This document shows, piece after piece, positions 29,331-39,162 of a stretch of DNA of 64,000 nt. Numbering within the stretch: the first letter of the stretch is position 1; each line of letters begins with the position of its first letter. The stretch is from Fischerella sp. PCC 9605. GTDB taxonomy: Bacteria; Cyanobacteriota; Cyanobacteriia; Cyanobacteriales; Nostocaceae. A program made the position numbers and the translations under genes. The notes under the pieces are model-generated. The model worked only from the letters and a program-made list of their open reading frames with translations, had not been told where the DNA came from and made no database searches. The stretch covers positions 136,712 to 200,711 of the forward strand of contig NZ_KI912149.1 of assembly GCF_000517105.1 (NCBI RefSeq). Direction: 5' to 3'.

Positions 29331-29418
29331 TAAAAATGGCAAATTGGTCTTTATCATTAGTACTTCAAGCTTTAAGCTAGTAGCTGATAGCTGAATATAG
29401 TGCTTCTTATAGCTCAAG

Positions 29419-30036
29419 ATGGATCTTGGAGATTGCTACCGTTTATTGGGTTTAAGGTCGGGAGCATCCTTTGGCGAAATTAAAGCCTCTTACCGCCGAC
29501 TCGCGCAACAATATCATCCCGATATCAACCCAGATGACAAAAAAGCAAAAGAAAAGTTTATTGCCTTGACCGAGGCATACAAGTTGCTGTTGCAGGTGAT
29601 ACCGCCTCAAAAAACAGCCCAACAGTCAACTCAGTCACCAGCCTCAGCTTCTGGAGAAACACAAACACCCAACCCCGAACCAACTCCTCAACAGACGCCG
29701 AAAAAACAGCCGACGCCCCAACCGCCGCACATTTCGGAAACAGAACAGCGACTGAAGTGGAAGACTTATGAGCAATTGCAGCAGTTTTTGAAAGAAAGAC
29801 GGTTTCCACAGGCGATCGCACTAGCGGAAGCTTTAGCAGCACGTTTACCTGAAGATGCAGAAGTGCGCCAGTGGCAGGCGATCGCCTATCAACTTTGGGG
29901 ACGCACACTAATTGCAGAAAACCAGCTATTTAAAGCCAAAATATATCTGAACAAAGCCTTGAAAACAGACCCCCACAACAAGACTTTGTGGAATGAGGTG
30001 CAGCGGGACTTTCAGAAGTTAGAGCAGATTTTTTGA
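29419..30036 (+). CDS. J-domain protein with C-terminal TPR-like region
   Basis: A 205-residue co-chaperone. N-terminal J-domain with HPD motif (QQYHPDINPDD), a Pro/Gln/Thr-rich linker (about residues 70-110), and a helical C-terminal part resembling TPR (AIALAEALAARLP, AKIYLNKALKTDP). No zinc-finger or client-binding domain of DnaJ, so it is a type III J protein. Expected to stimulate DnaK; the client is unknown. Confidence 0.85.
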   Translation: MDLGDCYRLLGLRSGASFGEIKASYRRLAQQYHPDINPDDKKAKEKFIALTEAYKLLLQVIPPQKTAQQSTQSPASASGETQTPNPEPTPQQTPKKQPTPQPPHISETEQRLKWKTYEQLQQFLKERRFPQAIALAEALAARLPEDAEVRQWQAIAYQLWGRTLIAENQLFKAKIYLNKALKTDPHNKTLWNEVQRDFQKLEQIF

Positions 30037-30235
30037 GGTTTTACAAAAAGTTTATATATTATTGACTTCCTTGGTTAAACTTACCTAGTTTTTATCCAAG
30101 GAAATTAAAACTGTATTATTACTGTAGCCTTGGTATTTTTTGATAGCTAGATTATTCAGTAGGCGTTGACCCATAAATGTCAGTCAACGTCTTCAGAGTC
30201 AAATTATTTGCCACTGCTTTACCTTCAGGCATTAA

Positions 30236-30655
30236 CTTCGGCAACCAGATATAAAAAGCGATCGCATTAATATACGTCTTGCACCCGGAACCTATCGCCT
30301 AGATATTGATCCTGCTGGTTTTCCTCCCGACTGGCAAGCAACAACAGATGCTTTTGCTGTGGATGTAGTCGCTGGCAGTTATACTCCTGTGATGATACCG
30401 TTGATTCGTTCCTATACTCGCTCAGGAGTTGTTACAGATGCCCAAGGTAATGCCATTGCTGGCGCCAGGGTAGAAGCTATACAACCACGTACGGGAAAAC
30501 GCCGTTTTTCTGTAACCAACAGTGCGGGAGTGTATTATCTAGAAGAGTTGCAACAGGGTGAGTACGAATTGCAAATCAACGGTAAAACAGTTAGTAACTT
30601 AAAAATACAGGAGTCCTCAGAACCATTCCAAGAACTGAATATCAAGCAACCCTAG
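30236..30655 (+). pseudogene. 3' fragment with carboxypeptidase-regulatory-like domain
   Basis: The frame is open from 30236 to 30655, but no start with an RBS lies before the domain; the GTG at 30359 falls inside a conserved-looking beta domain (LAPGTYRLDIDPAGFPPDW). The segment GVVTDAQGNAIAGARVEA with a GVYYLEEL strand is a CarboxypepD_reg-type beta-sandwich. Probably the C-terminal remnant of a larger outer-membrane or usher-like protein whose 5' part is gone. A truncated but translated 98-residue form from GTG cannot be excluded. Confidence 0.6.
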
Positions 30656-30668
30656 AGAGAGAATAAAT

Positions 30669-31367
30669 TTACACTTTTTCGTTCACCTTCGCCAGCGCAT
30701 CTTCAGCAGCAGCTTTCTCAGCATCTTTTTTGTTGCGTCCCCTGCCTTCACCGTATACTTTTTCACCTACAAATACCTTAGCAATGAACTCAGGCGCATG
30801 AGAAGAACCCCCCGCTTGTTCTGTAACATACTTGGGCGGAGTTGGGGTAATATTGCGTTGCACCCATTCTTGAAAGCGGTTTTTAGAGTCTACATTGGCG
30901 CGAAACTCAACAATATTTTCCGGGACGGAATCAAACAGCGGTTCTACAACAGCACGAACAGCCTCCATATCAGAATTATTATCTAAATAGTAAGCGCCAA
31001 CTATCGCTTCAAAAGTACTGCTGAGCAAATTGGGATTTTGAAACCCACCGTCAAGAATTGCACCCTTACCCAAGCGCATTCGCAAGTCTAAGCCTACCTC
31101 AACAGCAAACCTAGCAAGTTGCTTTTCATCTACTAACGCCGATCGCCGCCGTGTTAATTCATCTTCTCCTTTTTGGGGGTAACGGCGATAGAGATACTGG
31201 CCACTTAAGAAGTTGAGCAAAGCATCACCGAGAAACTCCAAGCGTTCGTTGTGTTCACCTGCTTCGGGATGTTCGTGGATATAGGAACGGTGTGTCAGCG
31301 CACAGTGTAGAAGTGTTTCATCACGAAATTGCAAAAGTTTGTGCATCTCGGGCAATTTCTCTTTCAT
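30669..31367 (-). CDS. rnc: Ribonuclease III
   Basis: Double-strand-specific endoribonuclease used in rRNA and mRNA processing. 232 residues: catalytic signature HNERLEFLGDALLNFL, second acidic site in STFEAIVGAYYLD, then a C-terminal dsRNA-binding domain (FIAKVFVGEKVYGEGRGRNKKDAE). The ATG at 31367 is chosen; the frame extends ten codons to a TTG. Converges with the fragment at 30236-30655 only 13 bp away. Confidence 0.93.
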   Translation of the reverse strand: MKEKLPEMHKLLQFRDETLLHCALTHRSYIHEHPEAGEHNERLEFLGDALLNFLSGQYLYRRYPQKGEDELTRRRSALVDEKQLARFAVEVGLDLRMRLGKGAILDGGFQNPNLLSSTFEAIVGAYYLDNNSDMEAVRAVVEPLFDSVPENIVEFRANVDSKNRFQEWVQRNITPTPPKYVTEQAGGSSHAPEFIAKVFVGEKVYGEGRGRNKKDAEKAAAEDALAKVNEKV

Positions 31368-31817
31368 GCCATTATTATCGAAAAATCTCAATATCAATCA
31401 ATATTGTTTTAAAAATAGTTAGCCTTAAATATAATCCTATTTAAAAGGAAAGCGGCTATGAGCCAGACAGCAAATGAGCGTGTGCGCTGGACTTATCATT
31501 CTGTAGTAAATGTTTTAGTTTATTTTATTTGTTAATTTTTATTAAAAAATAAAATAATATTGATACAAATAATCAAGAAAACTTAAGATATTTTTATAGT
31601 TAGTGAATAAGTCAGCTTATTAGGGGATGCTGTTACTGTGAAGTTTGTTTAAGATGGCAGAGAGTGCAATTTCAGTCTGAAATAATCAACTTCAATGCTT
31701 GATCCAACTTTGTGCGATCGCCCTATTAGCCAGTGGCTCACTTTCAAGTCAATGCTCTCTTACTGGCTGATGACACCATCAAATTTGATGCTTAAAAAAG
31801 ATATTTGAATGATTCTT

Positions 31818-32053
31818 CCCCCCTTAAAAAGCAGGGCTGTTTCATTCGAGCAGGTAAGGATTTTGTCAAGAGTACTCGCTGTAAAATTTGCTGAAGTTGG
31901 TGAGCGAAAAATCACCGCAAAGACCAGAAAATTTGAGTGCGATCGCCATTTTCTTGTCCAATCAGATTTTTTCATCACCTGATTTTTTTGACTTAGACGC
32001 TTGTAAATCAGAGCCTTTTAGGGAATGAAACAGCCCTGCCTTAAAAAGGGGGG
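31818..32053. repeat. 236-bp inverted-repeat element
   Basis: Ends are inverted copies: left arm 31818-31847 (CCCCCCTTAAAAAGCAGGGC..., ending TTTCATTC) and right arm 32023-32053 (GAATGAAACAGCCCTGC... ending GGGGGG). Seventeen inner bases pair perfectly, plus the G6/C6 ends. The interior has no convincing gene. Looks like a non-autonomous transposable element. Confidence 0.6.
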
Positions 32054-32153
32054 TTAGGGGGGATCAAAAAACAGAGTTTAATGCATACGACCAAAAATTG
32101 CTTTAAATTTAAGGCTATAAATCAATACGCTTCGTGATAAGCCCAGAACCCTT

Positions 32154-32183
32154 TGTAGAGACGCGAAATTTCGCGTCTCTACA
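32154..32183. repeat. 30-bp perfect palindrome
   Basis: TGTAGAGACGCGAAA followed by its exact complement. It is a dispersed palindrome type, related to 10038-10057. It lies downstream of the minus-strand gene at 32228 but has no T-run. Confidence 0.7.
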
Positions 32184-32227
32184 GACCAATTTTTTTTACC
32201 AAAAATCCTTAACTGAACCGTATTGGG

Positions 32228-33781
32228 TTATAAACTTTCCTCACTATCGACCGAATTACTTTTTGAAGAATTAGGCCGTGAGCCTGCATTACGCACATTC
32301 ACAATTTTGCCAAGCAAATCGAACCAAAATGGCGCACCCATAGCAATAGCAATTCCACTCAGAATCCAGCCAGGAATCATCGTTAAAATTTTAATATTTG
32401 GAAAACCTTGCTTTGACTGGCGTGTCCAGTGAATTTGCTGTTTTAAGTTGATATCACTCCAACCAATAGGTAGAGAAATATTGGTTAAAGCCTGGTCTGC
32501 TTCTATTCTCAACGCATCTAAATTAGCAGTAGAACTATTACTGTATTTTAGTAAGATTTCCCCAGCATTATTTGTAATTGTATCTCGGAGAGCAGAATCT
32601 TTCGATAACCTGCTAATCATGTGAATAGCATCTGCATTAGCAGTAACAGCGATCGCCAAGCCAATTAAAATTGCTACTCCTTTGGCATTACGTTTGTAAA
32701 CACCAGAGGCTCGTTCCATTGAGCTATTAAATGTATTTTCAATTTCCAGGCGTAAGGCATTCATTCCCTCTTCTGTAGTTTTAACTCTTGCCTGAGCGCG
32801 TTTTGCCAAAACGGCAAGATTGTCTACAACAGATGGTGGTAATGTCTCAATTGCCTGCTTAATTCCCTGATAGGTTTCGCTATCTTGGTCTTTAATTGCC
32901 GCTTCGATTTCTTTATATATAGCACTACTTTTATTAATTGTTTGCACAACTTCGTTAATATTAGGGCGCAGTCCTCCAAGAGCTATTGCTTGTTCAGTAT
33001 CTTCAAAAATATCTTTTCTTAAAAACTTGAGTTTTCGTAAGGCTTTGCTAAATAATTCATACTCTGGCATCTCTGCCTGAAAAGCCTCTATATATCTATC
33101 TAAGCTTTCTGCCATACGATTAAGGCTTGTCTTCAAGCTAGCTTTTTTTTGTTGAAAATTCCAACAACTTTTTTCAAATTCTGCTTGGAGTTCTGCATAC
33201 CCGTTATAGATACTATTGAAAAAATATGCAAAATTTTCATCACTATTTATCTGTTCTTGTAATTTAATAATAATTTCTTCTATTTCACTTAATCTTTCTT
33301 TTTTGAAAGTCTGTAGTCTCGATGCACTTAAATTTTGCACTAATGTTGATATTTGTAATGTTTCAACGAGAGTAGTAGCAAAAACATCGGCAGGAATATA
33401 AGATGGGCCAGTGTGTTTTTTGTTGCCAAAAATACTATCGCTTTTATCTGTTCCCGGTCGAGGGTTTTTGATAGAACGATAAATTGAGCCAATTAACCAA
33501 GTAATTTTACGAGGTAGGGTAACAAATAATCCTTTTGCTTCTTGATTGATATTTTTAACTAAAGGATTATCATAAATGTTATTTGCTAATTGAATAACTT
33601 GCGCTTCTTCTGCACTTTTTATATCACCAGCCAGAAGAATTTCAATTGACTTTTTTAAGTGTTCGGCACGCCATTGAAAAACAGTTGCAATTAGTTCCTG
33701 AATTTCTGAAGCTAATAAACTTAAAATTAAATAAATAAATATTAAACCAATTGCTACATCTAAAATAGAAGGTAAATTCAT
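32228..33781 (-). CDS. Large coiled-coil membrane protein, function unknown
   Basis: 517 residues. N-terminal membrane helix (VAIGLIFIYLILSLLASEIQ), a long helical and probably coiled-coil middle (about residues 130-350), a second hydrophobic segment near residue 372 (GVAILIGLAIAVTANA) and a third near 480 (MIPGWILSGIAIAMG). The C-terminal tail is Ser/Asn-rich. I do not recognise a named family. It stands alone, with long gaps on both sides. Confidence 0.7.
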   Translation of the reverse strand: MNLPSILDVAIGLIFIYLILSLLASEIQELIATVFQWRAEHLKKSIEILLAGDIKSAEEAQVIQLANNIYDNPLVKNINQEAKGLFVTLPRKITWLIGSIYRSIKNPRPGTDKSDSIFGNKKHTGPSYIPADVFATTLVETLQISTLVQNLSASRLQTFKKERLSEIEEIIIKLQEQINSDENFAYFFNSIYNGYAELQAEFEKSCWNFQQKKASLKTSLNRMAESLDRYIEAFQAEMPEYELFSKALRKLKFLRKDIFEDTEQAIALGGLRPNINEVVQTINKSSAIYKEIEAAIKDQDSETYQGIKQAIETLPPSVVDNLAVLAKRAQARVKTTEEGMNALRLEIENTFNSSMERASGVYKRNAKGVAILIGLAIAVTANADAIHMISRLSKDSALRDTITNNAGEILLKYSNSSTANLDALRIEADQALTNISLPIGWSDINLKQQIHWTRQSKQGFPNIKILTMIPGWILSGIAIAMGAPFWFDLLGKIVNVRNAGSRPNSSKSNSVDSEESL

Positions 33782-34039
33782 TGATTATCTCCACAATAAC
33801 TGAATAAGATTTGATATTTGGTATGTTAGGTGTCAATTTTAAAAATCAATGCCTGTTAAATAAATTTAAAAGTATAGTCAAAAATGTTGTCGCAAAATAT
33901 TATGATTGGTTAGCAAAAATTGAGTTAATTTAAAATTTAGGAGGAATTTAAAGCAGTGATTGTTGCTAAATGGCAACAATGGAGGCTTGCAAACGTCTCC
34001 TTTTAATCAAACCAGCAAGCAAAACAAGTATCCTAGACT

Positions 34040-35659
34040 ATGCAAGAAGGAAGCTTTACTTGGGGCCGTCTAGAAAAGCAATATCGATCGCACCAGAAAT
34101 GGGTTGATGGGACATGGGTAATAGTGCTGCTGGTTGCAGCTGTGTTACTGTTTACCATAAATCTTGGGCAATTACCGCTGCGAGATTGGGATGAAGGTAC
34201 TGTGGCGCAGGTTGCTAGGGAAATTTGGCAGGCCCCAGCTGGTTCGATGCGTTGGCTTCATCCAACCCTGGGAGGTGAACCATATCACAACAAGCCGCCA
34301 TTGATGCACTTGCTGATTGCTTGGGCTTACTCCTTGGGGGGTGTAAATGAATGGACAACGCGAATACCCGGAGCAATTTTAACAGCTATTTCAGTACCTT
34401 TACTGTATTGTATTGGTCGAGAAATATTTCGTCAGCGTTTTTGTGCTATCTACAGTGCTTTGATTTACCTAACGATGCTACCGGTGGTGCGTCATGGACG
34501 ACTAGCCATGCTGGATGGCGCAGTGGTATGTTTTTTTATGCTGATGATGTGGTGTTTGTTGCGATCGCGTCGTGACTTACGTTATTGCCTGGGTGTAGGC
34601 ATCTGTTTTGGGTTGATTTGCCTAACTAAGGGCATGTTAGGCGTATTGTTAGGTGCTGTGGCAGTGGTATTTCTGTTTTGGGATACACCACGAATGCTGA
34701 CCAGTGCCTATATGTGGATAGGAATGTTCATCGGCATTATACCCGTAGCTTTTTGGTACGGTGCCCAGTGGTGGGAATATGGTCAAACTTTTACCAATGT
34801 CGGCATGGTCGGTCAATCTCTCAGCCGCATTTGGACACCTGTTGAAGAACATTCTGGCCCACCTTGGTACTATCTGCTGGAAATTCTCAAGTACACCTGG
34901 CCTTGGTTACTTTTTTTGCCATCTAGCTTGCGTTTATCCTGGAAAAACCGCAACTTCAGTTGGGCAAAACTCGTGCTGGTGTGGATGATAGTTTATTTGA
35001 TTGCGATTTCTTTAATGAGAACCAAACTTCCTTGGTATGTGTTTCCAATTTATCCAAGCTTAGCCTTGGTGATGGGAGCAAAACTGGGGGAAATTGAGAA
35101 TTTGCCTTTACTATCATCTTATCCCCGTCCTTGGGTGATAATTTTGGCAATTCTGGCAGTGATAGCAGCTGGTGGTAGCATTTACTTTAGTTGGGGATCG
35201 GCATCAAAATCAGATTTACAACTGATTTTTGCAGCAGTTGCAGCAACAATGACTTTAGCAGCTATTTTGGCAGAACGCGGTGATACACAATTTCTCAGAG
35301 TTTTGTTTTGGGGATCTTATATTTCGCTGCTGTTGTTGATGAAGTCTAACTATTGGGTTTGGGAATTAGGAGAACGCTATCCAGTCAAACCAGTCGCAGC
35401 TATGATTCAACGGGAAACACCACCAGGTACAAAGATTTACACATCGAATCCTGAAAACCGTCCGTCGTTAAATTTTTATAGCGATCGCAATATAGTTTCT
35501 GCTTCTATTAGAGAATTGCAATATTATTGGCGTCACAAAGAACAACCCTACTTCTTGTTAGATGAACCTACCCTTAATAATCTCCAACTTGATTCAGCGA
35601 ATCTACTTGATCAAGCAGAAGGTTGGAAACTAGTTACAAAAAATACAGGTAGATTGTAA
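34040..35659 (+). CDS. GT39/ArnT-type membrane glycosyltransferase
   Basis: 539 residues, polytopic. The first periplasmic loop has the family motif LRDWDEGTVAQVAREIW, and HPTLGGEPYHNKPPLMH is the second loop typical of ArnT-like enzymes. A C-terminal soluble part follows. Likely uses an undecaprenyl-phosphate sugar donor on the outer face of the membrane. The acceptor (lipid A, protein or polysaccharide) is unknown. Confidence 0.82.
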   Translation: MQEGSFTWGRLEKQYRSHQKWVDGTWVIVLLVAAVLLFTINLGQLPLRDWDEGTVAQVAREIWQAPAGSMRWLHPTLGGEPYHNKPPLMHLLIAWAYSLGGVNEWTTRIPGAILTAISVPLLYCIGREIFRQRFCAIYSALIYLTMLPVVRHGRLAMLDGAVVCFFMLMMWCLLRSRRDLRYCLGVGICFGLICLTKGMLGVLLGAVAVVFLFWDTPRMLTSAYMWIGMFIGIIPVAFWYGAQWWEYGQTFTNVGMVGQSLSRIWTPVEEHSGPPWYYLLEILKYTWPWLLFLPSSLRLSWKNRNFSWAKLVLVWMIVYLIAISLMRTKLPWYVFPIYPSLALVMGAKLGEIENLPLLSSYPRPWVIILAILAVIAAGGSIYFSWGSASKSDLQLIFAAVAATMTLAAILAERGDTQFLRVLFWGSYISLLLLMKSNYWVWELGERYPVKPVAAMIQRETPPGTKIYTSNPENRPSLNFYSDRNIVSASIRELQYYWRHKEQPYFLLDEPTLNNLQLDSANLLDQAEGWKLVTKNTGRL

Positions 35660-35781
35660 ATAGATAGTAGATAGTAGATAGTAGTTAGTACTTGGTTGTT
35701 TCCCACTAACCACTAACCACTAACCATTAACCTGAGTAATTTTTGATATACTAATACTGAAATCTGTGGAAGAGGATATTT

Positions 35782-35813
35782 ATCCCAGGAAAAGTGCTCA
35801 CTGGGATTTTTTT
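35782..35813 (+). terminator. Intrinsic terminator downstream of the GT39 gene
   Basis: ATCCCAG (35782-35788) pairs with CTGGGAT (35801-35807), then a T7 run. It overlaps the stop codon of the convergent gene at 35798. Confidence 0.8.
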
Positions 35814-36181
35814 CCCTCATCTTTGATTTTTTCAATACTTGGTGATGAGGCGTCGTCGTTGCGATTTTGCTGAGACACAGCAATCATACCAAAGAGAATA
35901 GCACCTCCTACAGCTAAGACAAACAAAGGGCGTTTAAGAACAATGAGATCGCGGATGAGCCTAGCTAAGGGTCGGCTTTGACGACGCAGCATTGATGAAA
36001 TCATAATCTGTTTAAATGTAAACGGATCGCGGACATAGTGACCGCTACTTGAGACTACAAGCCTTTCTTGACAATACGGACAGGTAAACAACCCAACATA
36101 AGTCTTAACTGGTTTAGGCGTAGAATTTCTTTGGCAAATGGGGCAAGTCACATAATGATTATCAAAAGTGTGTGTGTTCAT
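35798..36181 (-). CDS. Zinc-ribbon membrane protein, hypothetical
   Basis: 127 residues with an N-terminal zinc ribbon (CPICQRN and CPYCQER pairs), a basic helical segment and one membrane helix (LFVLAVGGAILFGMIAV), then a short charged tail. The topology suggests a cytoplasmic ribbon anchored to the membrane. Not a family I can name. Confidence 0.65.
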   Translation of the reverse strand: MNTHTFDNHYVTCPICQRNSTPKPVKTYVGLFTCPYCQERLVVSSSGHYVRDPFTFKQIMISSMLRRQSRPLARLIRDLIVLKRPLFVLAVGGAILFGMIAVSQQNRNDDASSPSIEKIKDEGKKSQ

Positions 36182-36724
36182 CTACCTCGTCCGCTTAGTC
36201 GACTTAACTTACTCTATAAAAAATAAACTTCTTGCAGAAGCCAGAAAAAGGACAAAGGGTAAGGGTGAAAGGTATGAAAGTATTCTTGTGCCTTTAACCT
36301 CTACCCAACTCTTGCAAAAGACATTTTTGCAAGCAGGCTAATATCTATATTGAATTCCCGCTCAAAGGGCGTATAGATTTCCCTGTACATCTAATCTCAG
36401 CCATGTTGCATATAATTCTAAAAGATGATGCAGTGGCGTGGCAGCCACTGCAACACGAGTATAATCAGATTCAGCTGAGAATAATTCCTCATCGCTTTTG
36501 CTAATCCTCCTAAAGAGCATAAGTCTCCAATTCTCTCCCATTTAAGCACTCTCGCCACACAAATTTTGCAAGCTAGAAAATTTTTCACAAAAGCTTTGTA
36601 AATTAACAAATAGAGTAAGAACTTTATTTGCAAAGTCTCTACTTGTCTGGTTACTAGGCGATCGCTCACAATGAAAAGCAAGGCATAAAATCTTAAATTT
36701 TTTATTAGATTTACTCCTCACTCA
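36182..36724. other. Intergenic region before the CLC channel gene
   Basis: No gene supported. The 36418-36681 minus frame has no RBS and no family resemblance. A GGCGATCGCTC HIP1 site lies at about 36658. Confidence 0.4.
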
Positions 36725-38629
36725 ATGACTCTCCTGCCTCCCACAGAACTCAGGAAGGCGACGGAACAATCTACCTTTCCTTCTCCTTCCATCCGTTTAA
36801 CCTATCTATTTAACCGTTTTCAACCATCCCCAGAAACCGTTGTGCTGCTTTTAGCGTTGCTAATTGGCGGTGGTAGCGGGATGGGTGTGGTTACTTTTCA
36901 CTATTTAATCCAGCTGATTCACCGCCTCATGCTGGAAAACTTTATGGGTGTAGTTGGCGTTTGGGGCGCTTGGACTTTAGCTTGCGTTCCCATCCTAGGC
37001 GGATTAATTGTTGGTTTGATGCGCTGGCGATCGCAAGACTTTGGCCCTGGGCTATCATCTTTAATTGCTGCTTCCCAAAAAGGAGAGATAAAACGACAGC
37101 TACGTCCGGTGACAAAGATGCTAGCGGCAGCAGTTTCCTTGGGTAGCGGTGCTTCCCTGGGGCCAGAAGGCCCTAGTGTGGAAATTGGTGCTAATTTTGG
37201 CATGTTGCTGTCTGTGGTGCTACAAGTATCACAAGAACGCCAGCGTTTGCTTTTAGGTGCTGGCGCTGCGGCTGGCTTGGCTGCTGGATTTAATGCCCCG
37301 ATTGCAGGTGTTTTTTTTGCCTTAGAGGTAGTGCTGGGAGCAACATCATTTGCTACTTCTGCGGTAAGTGTAGTGTTGCTGGCAGCAGTAGTTGCGGCGT
37401 TAATTGCTCACATTGGCTTGGGGGCACAACCAGCTTTTACCTTACCTGTTTACCAAGTCCGCAGCCCCTTAGAATTACCCTTATATCTCGGCTTGGGTTT
37501 GTGGGCAAGTCTGGTGTCTTTGACTTATACTCAGTTAATTCGACTGGCAAAAGCCTGCTTTGCAGGTAGAGTTCCCGGTTTTACTTGGTTGGGGAAAATA
37601 CCGAAGCATATCCATCCTATTATTGGGGGTGCGATCATCGGTGCAGTTGCTTTACATTTTCCACAAATTTTGGGCATTGGTTATGAAACAGTAGAAGCAA
37701 TGCTTCAGGATGTGGAATTTTCGCTGCAACTTTTGATTGTGTTGCTGTTAGTAAAATTGGCAATGACAGCAATTAGCGCTGGTAGCGGTTTTGTCGGTGG
37801 TGTATTTGCACCAGCAATGTTTTTGGGTGCTTCTTTAGGTTCTGCCTATGCAAAAATTTTGGCAAACGCAGCACCTGCAATTAGTGATTTTATAGCTGCT
37901 CCTCCAGCCTACGCAATGGTAGGAATGGCAGCAGTTCTTGCTGCCAGTGTGAGAGCACCATTAACAGCAATTTTGTTGCTGTTTGAACTAACGCAAGACT
38001 ACCGTATTGTTTTACCTCTAATGGCAGCTGTAGGTTTAAGTGTTTGGTTAGTGGAGAGAATTAAGCCTAATTCTAACTCCAATTTAAATCTTCAACAAAT
38101 AGGTCTTTCGGAATTGAAAGACGAACAGACAGAAATTTTACAGCAAATAATCGTCGAAGAAGCCATGCATCCTTGTCCAAAACAACTGCTAGCAACTATG
38201 ACAGTAATAGAGGCTGCTATGGAAATGATACGCGATCGCTCTCGCAGTGCTTTAGTGGTTAATGAAGTAGGGCAATTAGTTGGTATCCTTTCTCTAGAAG
38301 ATATCAACCGCACCCTTTCTATTTGGCAGAATTTCCCAGATTCATCAATCGAAGATCGAGGTGATTTATCCAATCAAACTCTCATCGATATTTGTACCAC
38401 TGATATTCTCTATGCTTGGCAAGATGAACCCTTATCTGAAGCTTTAGATCGCATGGCTCTTCGCGGTTTGCATCAGTTACCAGTGGTAGCACGAGACAAC
38501 CCCGAACAAATTTTGGGTTTACTAGAACGAGAACAAATTGCTTTAACCTGCAACATCGCAGTCACGCGCAAAGCTCTCCGCCACTATCTACCAGTGGTGA
38601 CAAAAACAGATGTAGTCAACAGTCAATAG
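36725..38629 (+). CDS. CLC-type chloride channel/antiporter with CBS pair
   Basis: 634 residues. A CLC membrane domain (GSGASLGPEGPSVEIG near residue 140, GFNAPIAGVFFALE, GSGFVGGVFAPAMFLG) is followed by two CBS domains (EEAMHPCPKQLL, then LYAWQDEPLSEALDRM). The gating Glu of the GxEGP motif is kept, while the usual Arg is Pro. Moves chloride or exchanges chloride with protons; CBS domains usually bind adenine nucleotides. Single gene. Confidence 0.9.
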   Translation: MTLLPPTELRKATEQSTFPSPSIRLTYLFNRFQPSPETVVLLLALLIGGGSGMGVVTFHYLIQLIHRLMLENFMGVVGVWGAWTLACVPILGGLIVGLMRWRSQDFGPGLSSLIAASQKGEIKRQLRPVTKMLAAAVSLGSGASLGPEGPSVEIGANFGMLLSVVLQVSQERQRLLLGAGAAAGLAAGFNAPIAGVFFALEVVLGATSFATSAVSVVLLAAVVAALIAHIGLGAQPAFTLPVYQVRSPLELPLYLGLGLWASLVSLTYTQLIRLAKACFAGRVPGFTWLGKIPKHIHPIIGGAIIGAVALHFPQILGIGYETVEAMLQDVEFSLQLLIVLLLVKLAMTAISAGSGFVGGVFAPAMFLGASLGSAYAKILANAAPAISDFIAAPPAYAMVGMAAVLAASVRAPLTAILLLFELTQDYRIVLPLMAAVGLSVWLVERIKPNSNSNLNLQQIGLSELKDEQTEILQQIIVEEAMHPCPKQLLATMTVIEAAMEMIRDRSRSALVVNEVGQLVGILSLEDINRTLSIWQNFPDSSIEDRGDLSNQTLIDICTTDILYAWQDEPLSEALDRMALRGLHQLPVVARDNPEQILGLLEREQIALTCNIAVTRKALRHYLPVVTKTDVVNSQ

Positions 38630-38748
38630 TCAATGGTCATTAGTCATTAGTCATTGGTCATTGGTATAGACAAATGAACGGCAGTTGCTAAAGCGGGACA
38701 ATCCCCAAGGGCGCACTGCCTCCTAAAGACAAATGACAAATGACTATT
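38630..38748. repeat. STRR tract with GGCAGT/ACTGCC hairpin
   Basis: CATTAGT-type repeats flank a short GC-rich inverted repeat whose arms begin GGCAGT and end ACTGCC (about 38671-38711). No T-run. Confidence 0.55.
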
Positions 38749-39162
38749 TTATGCTGTTGCTTCTAGGATTTCAGAATCATCTTTTTCATCTGAGTCTATT
38801 TGCCTCAGACGAATATGTTTTTTGCCCAAAGTGATCACAAACTCATCTCCAGGCTTTAGATTCATCTGTTTGGTGTAAGCAGAACCTATTAGCAAGTTAC
38901 CGTTAGACTGCACACTAATTCTGTAACTAGCACTGCGTCCCCCACGTCCATTTGCGCTGGGAGCGCTATCTAACTGAATACCCTCAGCATCAATTAGGGC
39001 ATTCAAGAACTTCATCATGTTGACACGCTCTATACCATTTTTTGTCACGGTATAGTAGCCACACTGTTTAGCTTTTTCTTCTTTGCTCAGATTTTCTAGC
39101 TCTTTGACTTTTTTGAGCAGATCTTCACCGGTTAGGGGTTCAATTTTTTTCTGTTTAGCCAT
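38749..39162 (-). CDS. cyAbrB-family transcriptional regulator
   Basis: 137-residue cyanobacterial AbrB-like DNA-binding regulator. KQCGYYTVTKNG and RVNMMKFLNALIDAEG are family marks. The C-terminal AbrB-like part contains SNGNLLIGSAYTKQMNLKPGDEF. The wording of these motifs is closer to cyAbrB2 (Synechocystis sll0822, Anabaena CalB) than cyAbrB1. These proteins tune carbon and nitrogen metabolism. ATG at 39162 is chosen over the TTG one codon earlier. Confidence 0.88.
   Translation of the reverse strand: MAKQKKIEPLTGEDLLKKVKELENLSKEEKAKQCGYYTVTKNGIERVNMMKFLNALIDAEGIQLDSAPSANGRGGRSASYRISVQSNGNLLIGSAYTKQMNLKPGDEFVITLGKKHIRLRQIDSDEKDDSEILEATA

Larger units (their letters stand above)
31368..32227. 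other. Gene-poor region between rnc and a membrane-protein gene
   Basis: About 860 bp. It holds a 25-codon reading frame (31458-31535, MSQTANERVRWTYHS, preceded by AAAGGAAAG) that resembles the first residues of Uma2 proteins and is probably a remnant. It also holds an inverted-repeat element (31818-32053) and a 30-bp palindrome (32154-32183). No full gene seen. Confidence 0.5.

Noticed and set aside
31760-31978. 72-codon minus frame
   Set aside because: It crosses an arm of the inverted-repeat element and has no domain or RBS.
36418-36681. 87-codon minus frame
   Set aside because: Contains no recognisable domain and no upstream ribosome site, in a region of promoter character.
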